Shown here: piece by piece, positions 28,214 to 37,172 of the stretch
Numbering within the stretch: position 1 is the stretch's first letter
Layout of the letters: each line of letters opens with the position of its first letter
Assembly (NCBI GenBank): GCA_945863875.1
Contig: CAMBBS010000005.1
Location: 62,001 to 126,000, forward strand
Source: Desulfopila aestuarii DSM 18488
Lineage (GTDB): Bacteria > Desulfobacterota > Desulfobulbia > Desulfobulbales > Desulfocapsaceae
Reading direction: 5' to 3'
Length of the DNA stretch: 64,000 nucleotides
Translations under genes and position numbers: made by a program
The notes under the pieces: generated by a model
Databases searched by the model: none
What the model was told of the DNA's origin: nothing
The model's input: only the letters and a program-made list of their open reading frames with translations

Positions 28214-28381
28214 GTGTATTTATGGTCTGAGTTGGTAAATTGATGACTGTTTTAGTCAGTATAGCAAGGATATTTGAGCAACACCAAAAGAAAGTTCGAC
28301 AGGGGCCAGATTTGTGCTGAAAAGGGTGTGTGGTGCATACAGGACGGCAATTGACCGGCGGTTACTCTTCTCCCATTGTGT

Positions 28382-29464
28382 ATGAAAAATCTTAGCGCAT
28401 TTTTTAGGATCATAAAAGACCAGAATTGTCCGTTGTACAAGGTGGATGAGCGACTCTTTCTCTCGGAAAAGACCCTGTCCTGTCCGCCAGGAAAAGAGAT
28501 GTGTCTCATTCTGATCCGCGATCTGACCGAGTTGTTGTTCAAACTTTTACAGGAGCGGCCGCCTGACCTGGAGAGCTACTCCGACACCATCTTTAATTGC
28601 AGCGGCTGCACCGGCTTGATTAAGTTTTCCCTGGTGCGGGCCGACGCACAGGAAGATACTTTGTCAAGTGGCAAGGCGGGAACAGGCGCAGCGCCACACG
28701 TTGTTGCGACTGTCCTGCAACTATTTGAAAAATTATCTGATTGCGCCCTGCTGCAGGCTATTCCCACTGAGCAGAGAGCGCTGCTGCTCAATCATTTTCG
28801 GCAAATCACCCTCGAAGAGGGGGCAGTCCTTATCCGGCAGGGGGAAAACAATCTCAATTTGTATATTGTTGTTGATGGGGAACTCGTTATCGAGAATGGC
28901 GGCGTGCGCCTGGCAACTCTTGCACATGGACAAATATGTGGGGAAATGAGCTACCTGGGCGCCGATATTGCTGTCGCAACGGTGACGGCGACAAAGAAAA
29001 GCCAGGTATTGGCCATTGCGGGAAATATTTTTGGCAGTCTGCTCGAAAACAATCGGGCGGTGCAGTCCTACATGGCGCAGATGCTCGCCGCAATGTTGCG
29101 CAAAACAAATGAGGCCAGGGCACGTGACTTTGCCTCCTGTATGAGTGGCCGGATTGATGAGATCGTTCCCGCGGAACTCTTCCAGATTTTCCACATGCAC
29201 CAGAAGACCGGGGTACTGTCTCTGGAACTGCCCGATGGAAAAGCAAAGGTGGCCTTCCGGGAAGGGTGTATAATCAATGCCGCTTACAGCGAGCTGGCTA
29301 ATGAAGAGGCGATATTTAAAATCCTCGCGGAAAAAAAAGGTCTTTACCGCTTTACCTCAGGTCTTTCACCCCATGAAATGCGCGCCGCGGAGATCGGAGA
29401 TTTTATGATGCTGCTCATGGAAGGTGTCAAGCGGGTAGATGAGGAGCAGGAACGATCCGGATAA
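28382..29464 (+). CDS. Cyclic-nucleotide-binding domain protein with C-terminal PATAN/DUF4388 domain
   Basis: Residues about 1-80 of this 360-residue protein form a small Cys-containing module (NCPLY, FNCSGCTGLIKF). Residues about 110-225 are a cNMP-binding fold (ILIRQGENNLNLYIVVDGELVI, HGQICGEMSYLG). The C-terminal about 115 residues match DUF4388/PATAN (IFHMHQKTGVLSLELPDGKAKVAFREGCIINAAYSELANEEAI). No helix-turn-helix is evident, so it is probably not a CRP-type transcription factor but a signalling adaptor. It is divergently transcribed from the UBC-like gene, about 168 bases apart. The ATG at 28382 is preferred over a TTG two codons earlier. Confidence 0.8.
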   Translation: MKNLSAFFRIIKDQNCPLYKVDERLFLSEKTLSCPPGKEMCLILIRDLTELLFKLLQERPPDLESYSDTIFNCSGCTGLIKFSLVRADAQEDTLSSGKAGTGAAPHVVATVLQLFEKLSDCALLQAIPTEQRALLLNHFRQITLEEGAVLIRQGENNLNLYIVVDGELVIENGGVRLATLAHGQICGEMSYLGADIAVATVTATKKSQVLAIAGNIFGSLLENNRAVQSYMAQMLAAMLRKTNEARARDFASCMSGRIDEIVPAELFQIFHMHQKTGVLSLELPDGKAKVAFREGCIINAAYSELANEEAIFKILAEKKGLYRFTSGLSPHEMRAAEIGDFMMLLMEGVKRVDEEQERSG

Positions 29465-29549
29465 CGCTGCAGCCGCCCTTGTCGCAGAGTCCGTATCGAG
29501 CAGAAAATTCTCTGCCATGGCTGGATGAGGCCGGCCAGAGAGGTTACAG

Positions 29550-30182
29550 CTAGGGCTGGACCCGCTGAAAGGGTGGCAGGGTGAGGATCTCTAGAAAGCT
29601 GTTGACGTGATATGCCGCCTGAAGGTTGGGGCTTTTGAATGCAATCAGCGGTACGTCGCAGCTTTTGGAGTGCTCCTCATCCACGATCGAATCGCCGATG
29701 AACACCGCTTCCGCCGCTTGGCAGCTGTAGAAGGCAAGGATCTCGAGAAGTCCATCCGGGGCGGGTTTTGGCCGTCTGGCTGTAGCCGCCGTCACCACCT
29801 TGCCGAAATACGCTTGGAGCTTATAGCGTTCGAGCAGGGGAATCATGGTGTTTGTCCGGTTGGTTGAGATCGCCAGATGGTAGCTCCGCCTGGTGATTTC
29901 GAGAAAGTCCACCAGGTCTTTTTCGATCTCCATATGCTGCAAAAACGGTTCGTAGCCGCACAACTCCTTGAAGGCATGAATTTCTTCGAGCGTTGGCCGG
30001 GCATAATGACGGAAGATATGTTGGATTGCATCGGCGACGTTGCTCATATGCACATAATCCTCTTCACTCTGGCTCATCGGGGCAAGGCCGAAATGAGCCA
30101 GCAGGTGGTTGTAGTACATGCAGTTGGCCTTTTTAGAGTCAAACATGACTCCGTCGCAGTCGAATACAATGAGTTTCAGCAT
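29550..30182 (-). CDS. HAD-superfamily hydrolase (phosphoglycolate phosphatase-like)
   Basis: This 210-residue HAD phosphatase-like protein starts MLKLIVFDCDGVMFDS, the DxD catalytic motif. ISTNRTN is motif II, RRPKPAPDG motif III, and FIGDSIVDEE motif IV, with a C1-type helical cap between I and II. It most resembles phosphoglycolate phosphatases and beta-phosphoglucomutases. The substrate cannot be told from sequence. An in-frame TTG at 30224 overlaps the upstream gene's stop, but the ATG at 30182 gives the canonical N-terminus. Confidence 0.85.
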   Translation of the reverse strand: MLKLIVFDCDGVMFDSKKANCMYYNHLLAHFGLAPMSQSEEDYVHMSNVADAIQHIFRHYARPTLEEIHAFKELCGYEPFLQHMEIEKDLVDFLEITRRSYHLAISTNRTNTMIPLLERYKLQAYFGKVVTAATARRPKPAPDGLLEILAFYSCQAAEAVFIGDSIVDEEHSKSCDVPLIAFKSPNLQAAYHVNSFLEILTLPPFQRVQP

Positions 30183-30220
30183 GGGGTAGCTCTGTAGAAG
30201 ATGGTGAAAAAGGCGGAAGG

Positions 30221-30958
30221 TCAAAATGGTGCAAACAGTTGCCGGCTCAGCCAGTCCACTGCAAAGAGTAACAGTTCCTCATCCTGCACCAGACAATTTT
30301 TCTCAGCCGGCGTCAAAGCGACTGCATCGAGTTGGTCGTTTTGCGCTAATTCCCTGAAGCTATCGATATTGTAGAGTGCCAGAACAAAAAGATCGATCTG
30401 TTTTGCCGAAGGGACAAACCCCTTGCGTATCGAATCATGCTGCAGAATTGCGGCGACGGCGTCGTTGAAACGGTTGTACGGCAGCAGTTCCTGATCCCTG
30501 CAGTAGTGCAGGGAATTTTGGCTGATCGGCTCCTGAAAGCCCTTGCAGTGGTCTTCCCTCATGAGGACAAAAAGTTCTTCCATGGTGCCGTTTTCCTGGC
30601 GTATGACCGCGCGGCCAAGAGGGTAGGCCCGGCAGGCACCCGGTCGATGCCCGTAGACGCTGCAGCCCTGTTTGGTGACGAAGACACAGCTTGCCCTGCC
30701 GTCGTCGACCATGGTCAGATAAAACCGGGGAAACGGCTCCCCGGCATCCTGTTCAATGATGATATGGCTCTCGAGCAGCTGCCCGGAGGTGAGCCGGGTG
30801 GCCTTTCGCAACCGCAGTACATCATAGGGGGTGAGGGCGAGTTCCAGCATGCGGCAGCAATCGGTGAAACACCTGACCTCCCGGTGGCAGGAAAATGTAA
30901 AGGTTTCCTGACGATCCAGCCGGCTGAGGTGTGGCGGTACATGAGCTCCTGGTGTCAT
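30221..30958 (-). CDS. YkgJ-type cysteine cluster protein
   Basis: This 245-residue protein has a zinc/iron-chelating cysteine cluster. CHREVRCFTDCCRM lies near the N-terminus, ASCVFVTKQGCSVYGHRPGACRAYPLG in the middle, and a further Cys in HYCRDQ. Such proteins belong to the YkgJ/CxxCxxCC family of unknown function, common in Deltaproteobacteria. It lies just upstream of the HAD gene and 15 bases downstream of secDF, so it is probably in the same transcript. Confidence 0.82.
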   Translation of the reverse strand: MTPGAHVPPHLSRLDRQETFTFSCHREVRCFTDCCRMLELALTPYDVLRLRKATRLTSGQLLESHIIIEQDAGEPFPRFYLTMVDDGRASCVFVTKQGCSVYGHRPGACRAYPLGRAVIRQENGTMEELFVLMREDHCKGFQEPISQNSLHYCRDQELLPYNRFNDAVAAILQHDSIRKGFVPSAKQIDLFVLALYNIDSFRELAQNDQLDAVALTPAEKNCLVQDEELLLFAVDWLSRQLFAPF

Positions 30959-30973
30959 TGCCTGTCCTTGGTT

Positions 30974-33541
30974 CTACGCCGTCTGTTTGCCCCATAGCGT
31001 GAGAAGCGGGCTTGCTATGAAGATGGAGGAGTAGGTGCCGACCACTATACCGGCCAGCAGCACAAAGGCGAAGTCGTGGATGACCGATCCGCCGAGCAGA
31101 TACAGGGCGATGAGGACGAAAGCGGTGGTCAGCCCGGTGATGATGGTTCGGCTGATAACCTGATTGATACTGTTGTTGATGACACCTGTCAGTGTATGGT
31201 CTTCTGATTTATGCATATTCTCTCTGATTCTATCGAAAACCACCACCGTGTCATTGAGGGAATACCCGGCCAGGGTGAGCAATGCGGTGATGAGCAGCAG
31301 GGTGACTTCAAGATCCATCAGCCAGCATATGCCAAGGACGACTATGACATCATGAAAGGTAGCCGTGGCTGCCGCCAGACCAAAACGGATGTCGAAGCGA
31401 ATCGCCAGATAAATGATGACCCCGGCGAGGGAGATGAAAATGGCCTGTATCGCCTTGTTGCGGAGCACTGAGCTGACCGATGAGCCGATTTCCGACTGGC
31501 TCTCCAGACTGAACTGCTTTTCGGCGAGTTCGTTGGCGAGGATATCGCTGACCTTCTCCCCGAAGTTGGCCACCACTGCCTCCGACTTTTTAATCTTGAC
31601 GATGAGCCGATGTTCGTTTTCCACTTCCTGCAGATCAATATCTTTCATGTCGCCTCTGCTGAAAGCGTCCCTTACCTCGGCCATGGTGAAATCCTCGGTC
31701 GCTTTATATTGCAGGAGCGAGCCGCCGGAAAAATCCACCCCCATATTGGCATGGCCCCGGACGATCTGGACAAGGGCGACAAAACCGATGATTACCATGG
31801 TAGCGGACAGTGCATAGGTAATGTGCCTGATTTTCATGTAATCGATGTTTGGTTTTTTGGTAAATTGCATAAAATTGAGCCGCTTCATCGGCCGTACCGA
31901 GTTCAACGTATCAAACACCAGCCGGGAAAAGAAGAGGGCGGCGAAGAGGTTGAAAATAATACCAAGCGTCAGGGTGATGGCAAAACCCTTGATGGGGCCG
32001 GTGCCGAACATGAACAGGGCCAGGGAGGTGATCAGGGTTGTTACCTGGGAGTCGACGATGGTGGAAAAGGCATTGCCGTAACCGCCGTCAATACTCGATC
32101 TGACCGATTTACCCAGGGCATACTCTTCGCGCATCCTCTCAAAAATGAGCACATTGGCGTCCACCGCCATGCCGATAGACAGGATGATACCGGCAATACC
32201 CGGCAGGGTCAGGGTGGCGTTGAGGATGGCCAGACCGGAAAACAGCAGGAGGATATTGAGCATCAGGGCAGTATTGGCAATAAGGCCGGAAAGCCGGTAA
32301 TAGATCAGCATAAAGGCCAGGACGATGATGGCCCCGAAGGCACCGGAAGAGAGCCCCTTGTTGATGGAATCCTGTCCAAGAGTCGCACCGACGGTCATGT
32401 TCTGGACGATATCGACCGGCGCCGGCAAAGCCCCGACTCTGAGGACGATGGCCAGATCAGCCGCCTCCTCGTGGGTAAAACTGCCGCTGATCTGGGCCGA
32501 ACCGCCGAGGATACGTTCGCGGATGACCGGTGCGGAGCGAACGACATCATCTAAAACAATGGCCATCCGTCTGCCGACGTTTTTTTCGGTTATGCCGGCA
32601 AAAATTTTACCCCCTCTGCCGGTCATGTCGAGGCTGACATACGGTTCATTAAAATTACCCCCGATCCGGACCTGCGCGTCTTTAATCATGTCGCCGGTCA
32701 TAAGGATTTTGTTCTCAAGCAGGATAGGGATGAGAGTCTCTCGCTTCGTCTGTTTATCGACATCTTTTTCAAAGTACAGGGAGGTGTTGTCCGGCAGGCT
32801 GCTCTGCAGCGCCCGGTTCAGCTTGCTCACGTTCTCGCCGTCCTGCCACTGCTTCGCCTCCCGTGCCTGGGCCACGAGTTGCTGGAGATCGAGACCGGGG
32901 GTCTCGGCAACTATTCTGAACTCCAGCTGGGCGGTATCGCCGAGGAGTTTCAAGGCGCGTTCAGGGTCTTTCACCCCGGGGAGCTGGATGACAATTTCAT
33001 CCTCCCCCTGACGGATAATGACCGGTTCCGCCACGCCGAATTGATCGATTCGGTTACGGAGAATCTCCAGTGACTGCTCTACTGAGTGGGTCTTGATATA
33101 TTGGATCTTTTCAGGTTTCAGGGTGAGAAAGATACGCGGGAAACTGCCTTCTTTTGCTTCGACCGTCGCATCAATGTCGGGGAAGTCCTCTTTGACAAGA
33201 TTTTTCACCTTGTCGACGGCATTGGTGTTCGGCAGAGTGAAGATGACAGTGTCCGGAGTTGGTGAGGGACTCCGGACCGCGCTGATAGACTCTTCGGTGA
33301 GAGTATCTTTGAGATCGTTGGCAGCGAATTCCAGGGAGTTTTCTTCAGCCTTTGGCAAATTTACTTTCAAAACGAGATGCATGCCGCCCTGGAGGTCAAG
33401 ACCAAGGCGCAGTCCTTCCGGGGCCATGTAGGTTTTCCACCAGGTGGGGGTATCCTTGTAAAAGGACGGCACCACGGTAATAAAGGAGATGCAAATGATC
33501 GATATAAGAAAAGCAAGTTTTACTTTAAGTGCAGTGTTCAT
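30974..33541 (-). CDS. secDF: Fused SecD-SecF protein translocase subunit
   Basis: This 855-residue protein joins SecD and SecF in one chain. It uses the proton gradient to help SecYEG export. The SecD part (residues about 1-545) starts with a membrane helix and GLRLGLDLQGGMHLV. The periplasmic domain (RIDQFGVAEPVI, IVIQLPGV) and six spans with GIILSIGMAVDANVLIFERM follow. The SecF part (from about 550) has GVDFSGGSLLQY and a second span block with YSLNDTVVVFDRIREN. The fusion is normal in some Bacteria. yajC, which often precedes it, is not present in the upstream gap. Confidence 0.97.
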   Translation of the reverse strand: MNTALKVKLAFLISIICISFITVVPSFYKDTPTWWKTYMAPEGLRLGLDLQGGMHLVLKVNLPKAEENSLEFAANDLKDTLTEESISAVRSPSPTPDTVIFTLPNTNAVDKVKNLVKEDFPDIDATVEAKEGSFPRIFLTLKPEKIQYIKTHSVEQSLEILRNRIDQFGVAEPVIIRQGEDEIVIQLPGVKDPERALKLLGDTAQLEFRIVAETPGLDLQQLVAQAREAKQWQDGENVSKLNRALQSSLPDNTSLYFEKDVDKQTKRETLIPILLENKILMTGDMIKDAQVRIGGNFNEPYVSLDMTGRGGKIFAGITEKNVGRRMAIVLDDVVRSAPVIRERILGGSAQISGSFTHEEAADLAIVLRVGALPAPVDIVQNMTVGATLGQDSINKGLSSGAFGAIIVLAFMLIYYRLSGLIANTALMLNILLLFSGLAILNATLTLPGIAGIILSIGMAVDANVLIFERMREEYALGKSVRSSIDGGYGNAFSTIVDSQVTTLITSLALFMFGTGPIKGFAITLTLGIIFNLFAALFFSRLVFDTLNSVRPMKRLNFMQFTKKPNIDYMKIRHITYALSATMVIIGFVALVQIVRGHANMGVDFSGGSLLQYKATEDFTMAEVRDAFSRGDMKDIDLQEVENEHRLIVKIKKSEAVVANFGEKVSDILANELAEKQFSLESQSEIGSSVSSVLRNKAIQAIFISLAGVIIYLAIRFDIRFGLAAATATFHDVIVVLGICWLMDLEVTLLLITALLTLAGYSLNDTVVVFDRIRENMHKSEDHTLTGVINNSINQVISRTIITGLTTAFVLIALYLLGGSVIHDFAFVLLAGIVVGTYSSIFIASPLLTLWGKQTA

Positions 33542-34033
33542 GAGATCCTTGATTATTTCTGTAAAGAGAAGCCTGTTCGTCTGCTGTATGTTGAGAAATG
33601 TTAAACCCTGCGATTATACCCCAATGCCTGAATCTTGCAAGGTTCAGTGCAGGATAATTCGTATCTGAGGGACAGTTTTTCTCGATTTTCACCCTACGTG
33701 GTCAGGGAGCACTGCTGCGAGCAGCTGCTGCGGGCATGCAATCCTTACCGGTGATGCCACTACGCGGGGGATAGGCTTGGCTCCCGGTAGATCTCTGTTC
33801 ACTGGACGATATTTCACTGCCGGGGGACTCGGGGGATTGTTGAGGGTAAAGAAAAAGAACCTTGCGCTTCTTCAGGGCAGAAAGTAAATTTTCCGTTCTG
33901 CCTGTGTACCATCCGTCATGGAATGCTCTTCCGCACTTCTCGCGCCGGTCACGCAGAAAAATATCCACCCGCTGTGGTGGGAAAACAAATTTTTAAGTAA
34001 GCGGTAATTAATTTTTAACGGAGACGGAAAAAG
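33542..34033. other. Divergent intergenic region between secDF and NIL-ferredoxin gene
   Basis: These 492 bases hold no convincing gene. Short open frames on the minus strand near 33702-33968 lack ribosome-binding sites and any recognisable motif. Inverted repeats are present, for example CAGGGCAGAA near 33874 with TTCTGCCTG near 33897, and CCACC/GGTGG near 33966, the latter before AAATTTTTAAG. The region must contain the promoters of secDF (minus) and of the ferredoxin gene (plus), but no strong -35/-10 pair stood out. Confidence 0.4.
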
Positions 34034-34480
34034 GTGTATACCCAGATTTATATATTGCGATTCCCCAAGGAAACCAGTGATCAACCCTTCATCTACCGGC
34101 TGGTCAAAGAATATGATATAGAATTCAATATTCTTAAAGCGGATATTCTTTTGCAGCGCGAGGGGCTGATGATCATTGAACTGAAAGGAAGCAGCAAGAC
34201 GAATGTGAAAGCCGGGCTCGACTATTTACGAAACCTCGGTGTGAAGATTGAGCGCATGGCCGCAAGGATCCGCCGGGATGAAGAAAACTGTTTTCAGTGC
34301 GGAGCCTGTACCGGTGTCTGTCCCTCCGGTGCCCTCTTTGTTTCGCGTCCGGACATGTCGATAGTCTTTGATGCGGAAAAATGTACCGGCTGTAGCCTGT
34401 GCGTGCCCATTTGCCCGGTCCGGGCAATGGAAGTTTCGCTGGATGATAACTGGATATATTCCGATAAATATATGGTGTAG
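34034..34480 (+). CDS. NIL domain / 2x[4Fe-4S] ferredoxin protein
   Basis: In this 148-residue protein, residues about 1-75 match the NIL domain, a small alpha/beta ligand-binding module known from methionine ABC transporter ATPases (IYILRFPKETSDQPFIYRLVKEY). Residues about 80-140 carry two [4Fe-4S] motifs, CFQCGACTGVCPSGAL and CTGCSLCVPICPVRAM. NIL-ferredoxins occur in anaerobes and have been tied to sulfur amino acid metabolism, which fits a sulfur-respiring organism, though the role here is inferred. It starts at a GTG with GGAG upstream and stands alone. Confidence 0.88.
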   Translation: MYTQIYILRFPKETSDQPFIYRLVKEYDIEFNILKADILLQREGLMIIELKGSSKTNVKAGLDYLRNLGVKIERMAARIRRDEENCFQCGACTGVCPSGALFVSRPDMSIVFDAEKCTGCSLCVPICPVRAMEVSLDDNWIYSDKYMV

Positions 34481-34541
34481 CAGGGAGCTCGCCTGCCGGT
34501 CGCCGGAAAGAAATATGGTGGCGAACTGCAGGCGCGGCCTG

Positions 34542-35369
34542 TTAATATTGCGCTGGTTCTGCCGTGCTGTCTTCCTCGTCACTCCGCCCGAAGATTGTCC
34601 AGTCCGGGAGACCGAGCTTGGGAAACCATGCCGTCAGACGTGACCTCGGGGGATCACCGGCTTCAATACGCTTCAGGAGTTCCTGGGCCTTTGCTGCTAT
34701 AGCCGTTTCCGGATACATGGCCAGTAAATATTTCAGGCGAATGGCCGCCTGGTCGTATTTTGCCGTTCGGACATAGTATTCGACCACAAAGTATTCATGG
34801 TTGGCGAGAAACTCGGTTGCCGCAATTATTCGTGCTTCGGCTTCATTGGTGTAGGGGGAATCAGGATACGCTTTCAGTAACTGTTTAAACAACTCAATTG
34901 ATTTGATCGCTCCGGCGGTATCTCGATCGATTCGGTCAATCTGCTTATAATGGCACATAGCCTTCTGAAACATGATGTAGGGCATGCTTTCATTGGTCGG
35001 ATGACGATTTTCAAACTCCTCATACAGCAGTAAGGCTTCCGTGTAACGTTCAAGATGGTAGTTGCAGTCCGCCGCCTTCAGTTCAGCGAGGGTCGCTTCG
35101 GTGCTGAAGGGGTAACGGTTGAGAATATCCTCAAAAAATTCAATGGCGGTAAAATATTTGCCGACGCTGTAGTCATCCATACCTTTCAAAAGCAGGTCCT
35201 GCGCCGGCAGATTCAGCTCCGTGTCGCCAATTTCATTGCCGTCTTCGTCGATTGAGGTGAAATTAAATGTTTTTTTCAAGTCGCCGCAACCACTGCAGAT
35301 CAGCAGCGTGACAAGAACCGGCAGCAGGAACAACAGATGGGTGGGAAGGTATTTTTTAGGCAGTTTCAT
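34542..35369 (-). CDS. bamD: Outer membrane assembly lipoprotein BamD
   Basis: This 275-residue lipoprotein has a signal peptide (hydrophobic LLFLLPVLVTLLI) ending at a lipobox-like CSGC. Five TPR-like repeats follow (LLKGMDDYSVGKYFTAIEFFEDIL, LYEEFENRHP, LFKQLLKAYPDSPYTNEA, RLKYLLAMYPETA). BamD works with BamA in inserting outer-membrane proteins. The start overlaps the stop of trxB (TAATG), so the two are co-transcribed. The C-terminal stretch of about 30 residues is divergent. Confidence 0.88.
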   Translation of the reverse strand: MKLPKKYLPTHLLFLLPVLVTLLICSGCGDLKKTFNFTSIDEDGNEIGDTELNLPAQDLLLKGMDDYSVGKYFTAIEFFEDILNRYPFSTEATLAELKAADCNYHLERYTEALLLYEEFENRHPTNESMPYIMFQKAMCHYKQIDRIDRDTAGAIKSIELFKQLLKAYPDSPYTNEAEARIIAATEFLANHEYFVVEYYVRTAKYDQAAIRLKYLLAMYPETAIAAKAQELLKRIEAGDPPRSRLTAWFPKLGLPDWTIFGRSDEEDSTAEPAQY

Positions 35370-36325
35370 TACGAGTGTAAGAATTTGGATTTTTTAAGGT
35401 TTTGTAAGAATCTTTCCGCGGCGAGGACGGCTACGGCACCCTCACCGGCGGCGTTGATAATCTGCCTGACCTCTTTACTGCAGATATCGCCGGCGGCCAT
35501 GATGCCGGGCAGGGCCGTCTGCGATTCCTTATTGATGGGAATAAAACCCCATTTGTCCGCCTGCAGCAGTTGCAGCGGCAGCCCATCATTATTGGGCGTG
35601 ACACCGATGAGGATAAAAACACCTTGCACCGCCAGGGTGGACGTCGTGCCATCCCTGGCGAGCAGGTTGAGGTGTTCGACTTCTTTTTCGCCTTCGATAG
35701 AGGTTACGGTGTTATTCCAGATAAACTCAATTTTGGGGTTGGCAAAGGCTATCTCCTGGATGATCTTCGTAGCGCGGAGTTCTTCGCGTCGGTGAATGAC
35801 GCTTACCTTGCTGGCGAATTTTGTCAGGTATTCCGCCTCCTGAATGGCGGTGTTGCCGCCGCCGATGACGGCGACATGCATGTTGCGGTAGAAGGGGGCG
35901 TCACATGTTCCGCAATAGGACACCCCTTTGCCGCGCAGCTCCATTTCTCCAGGAATATTGAGGGTATTGGCGCTGGCGCCATTGCATAAGATCAAGGTAT
36001 CACAGCTGACCTGCCCGCCGCCCTCGAGATGAAGAGTGGTAGGCGCGCCGTCGTTAGGTTCAACCCGTGTCACCGAGGCCAATTCAATATTCAGATCGAA
36101 TCTCTTGGCATGCTCGGTCATTTTTTCCACAAGATCAAAACCGGTTAATCCCTCGGGGAACCCTGGATAATTGTCTACCCAGTCGGTGAGGAGAACTTGT
36201 CCGCCCGGAGCCCCTTTTTCAATGAGCACATGGTCGAGACGGGCCCTGGCTGCATACAGTCCGGCCGACAACCCCGCCGGACCGCCGCCTAAAATAACAA
36301 GTTCGTAGTGATCTTTCATTGCCAT
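35369..36325 (-). CDS. trxB: Thioredoxin reductase
   Basis: This 318-residue flavoprotein passes electrons from NADPH to thioredoxin. The FAD site is GGGPAGLSAGLYAAR, the redox site YCGTCDAPFYRN (Cys-x2-Cys), the NADPH site GGGNTAIQEAEYL, and the C-terminal FAD contact ALPGIMAAGDI. It lies downstream of trxA and upstream of bamD. The trxA-trxB pairing is a classic redox operon. Confidence 0.96.
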   Translation of the reverse strand: MAMKDHYELVILGGGPAGLSAGLYAARARLDHVLIEKGAPGGQVLLTDWVDNYPGFPEGLTGFDLVEKMTEHAKRFDLNIELASVTRVEPNDGAPTTLHLEGGGQVSCDTLILCNGASANTLNIPGEMELRGKGVSYCGTCDAPFYRNMHVAVIGGGNTAIQEAEYLTKFASKVSVIHRREELRATKIIQEIAFANPKIEFIWNNTVTSIEGEKEVEHLNLLARDGTTSTLAVQGVFILIGVTPNNDGLPLQLLQADKWGFIPINKESQTALPGIMAAGDICSKEVRQIINAAGEGAVAVLAAERFLQNLKKSKFLHS

Positions 36326-36412
36326 TGGTATGGGAGAAAAAATGATGAAAAAGGCGGTCCTGCCTGTCGGGTTGAGACCACCGAACAGACAAGACGGCTT
36401 AATAAACTTTGT

Positions 36413-36739
36413 TTAATTGGCTTTGTCAATAAGGGCGACGAGCTGTGCCTTGCCTACTGACCCGGTAATCTGGTCGACAACTTGACCATTTTTAAAGAGG
36501 ATAAGTGTTGGAATAGCCCGAATGCCAAACTTGCCCGGAGTAGCCGGGTTGTCGTCGACATTCATTTTGGCAATGGTCACCTTGCCGTCGTATTCAACCG
36601 CAAGGTCTTCAATGACAGGCCCGATGGCTTTACACGGTCCACACCACGGAGCCCAGAAATCGACCAGAGTCGGTTGCTCCGATTTAATCACGGCATCAAA
36701 CTCCGCATCGGTTAATTGCTGGACTTTTTCACTCGCCAT
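36413..36739 (-). CDS. trxA: Thioredoxin
   Basis: This 108-residue protein has the thioredoxin active site WCGPC in FWAPWCGPCKAIGPV, the cis-proline AIPTLILFKNG, and conserved Asp in LVDFW. It reduces disulfides, for example in ribonucleotide reductase and in sulfur metabolism. A strong GGAGAAAATA site precedes the ATG on the minus strand. trxB follows after about 87 bases. Confidence 0.96.
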   Translation of the reverse strand: MASEKVQQLTDAEFDAVIKSEQPTLVDFWAPWCGPCKAIGPVIEDLAVEYDGKVTIAKMNVDDNPATPGKFGIRAIPTLILFKNGQVVDQITGSVGKAQLVALIDKAN

Positions 36740-37042
36740 TATTTTCTCCTTTACCCATGAGATTAGTTTACGTCGGAATGTTTCGATGAGAAGAATCCCT
36801 CTTCGTGTCCACTTCCAGCTACTTTACCTTTTGCTCCAAGGGCTGACAAGTACAAAACATACTCAACCCGGCAAGCAGGACTTTTTACCCTTCCCCTCGT
36901 ACGGAAAAGCAGCTGAACCGACTTCTTGCCTGAAAACGACAAAACCCTGGGTAAGGTAGCCGGCCGGAAATGAACAGATAGACAGATGCCAACCGGACTT
37001 TTACATTGCGCATCAACAAACAAAAATCAAGGGGCTGAATCT
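36740..37042. other. Divergent intergenic region between trxA and hemL
   Basis: About 430 bases separate the two starts, including the hemL promoter and leader. No credible coding frame or RNA gene was found. A plus-strand open frame runs into hemL from 37071, but its first 34 codons lack family similarity. Confidence 0.45.
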
Positions 37043-37072
37043 TTGGCAGAAAAATCCGGGCCGTGCTATATT
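37043..37072 (+). promoter_or_regulatory. Putative sigma-70 promoter of hemL
   Basis: TTGGCA (37043-37048), an 18-base spacer, then TATATT (37067-37072). Transcription would begin about 90 bases upstream of hemL. It is the best match in the gap upstream of the gene. Confidence 0.5.
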
Positions 37073-37172
37073 GCGTGGTCATTACGGTTACGTGGGCCTG
37101 GTCCACAGCCTTGCTGCAGCGTATGCCCTCAGCAGCACAAGGGTTTTTCTATCATACATAAAGGAGTTACAC

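Noticed and set aside
33702-33968. 88-codon minus-strand open frame upstream of secDF
   Set aside because: No ribosome-binding site, no family motif and unremarkable composition.
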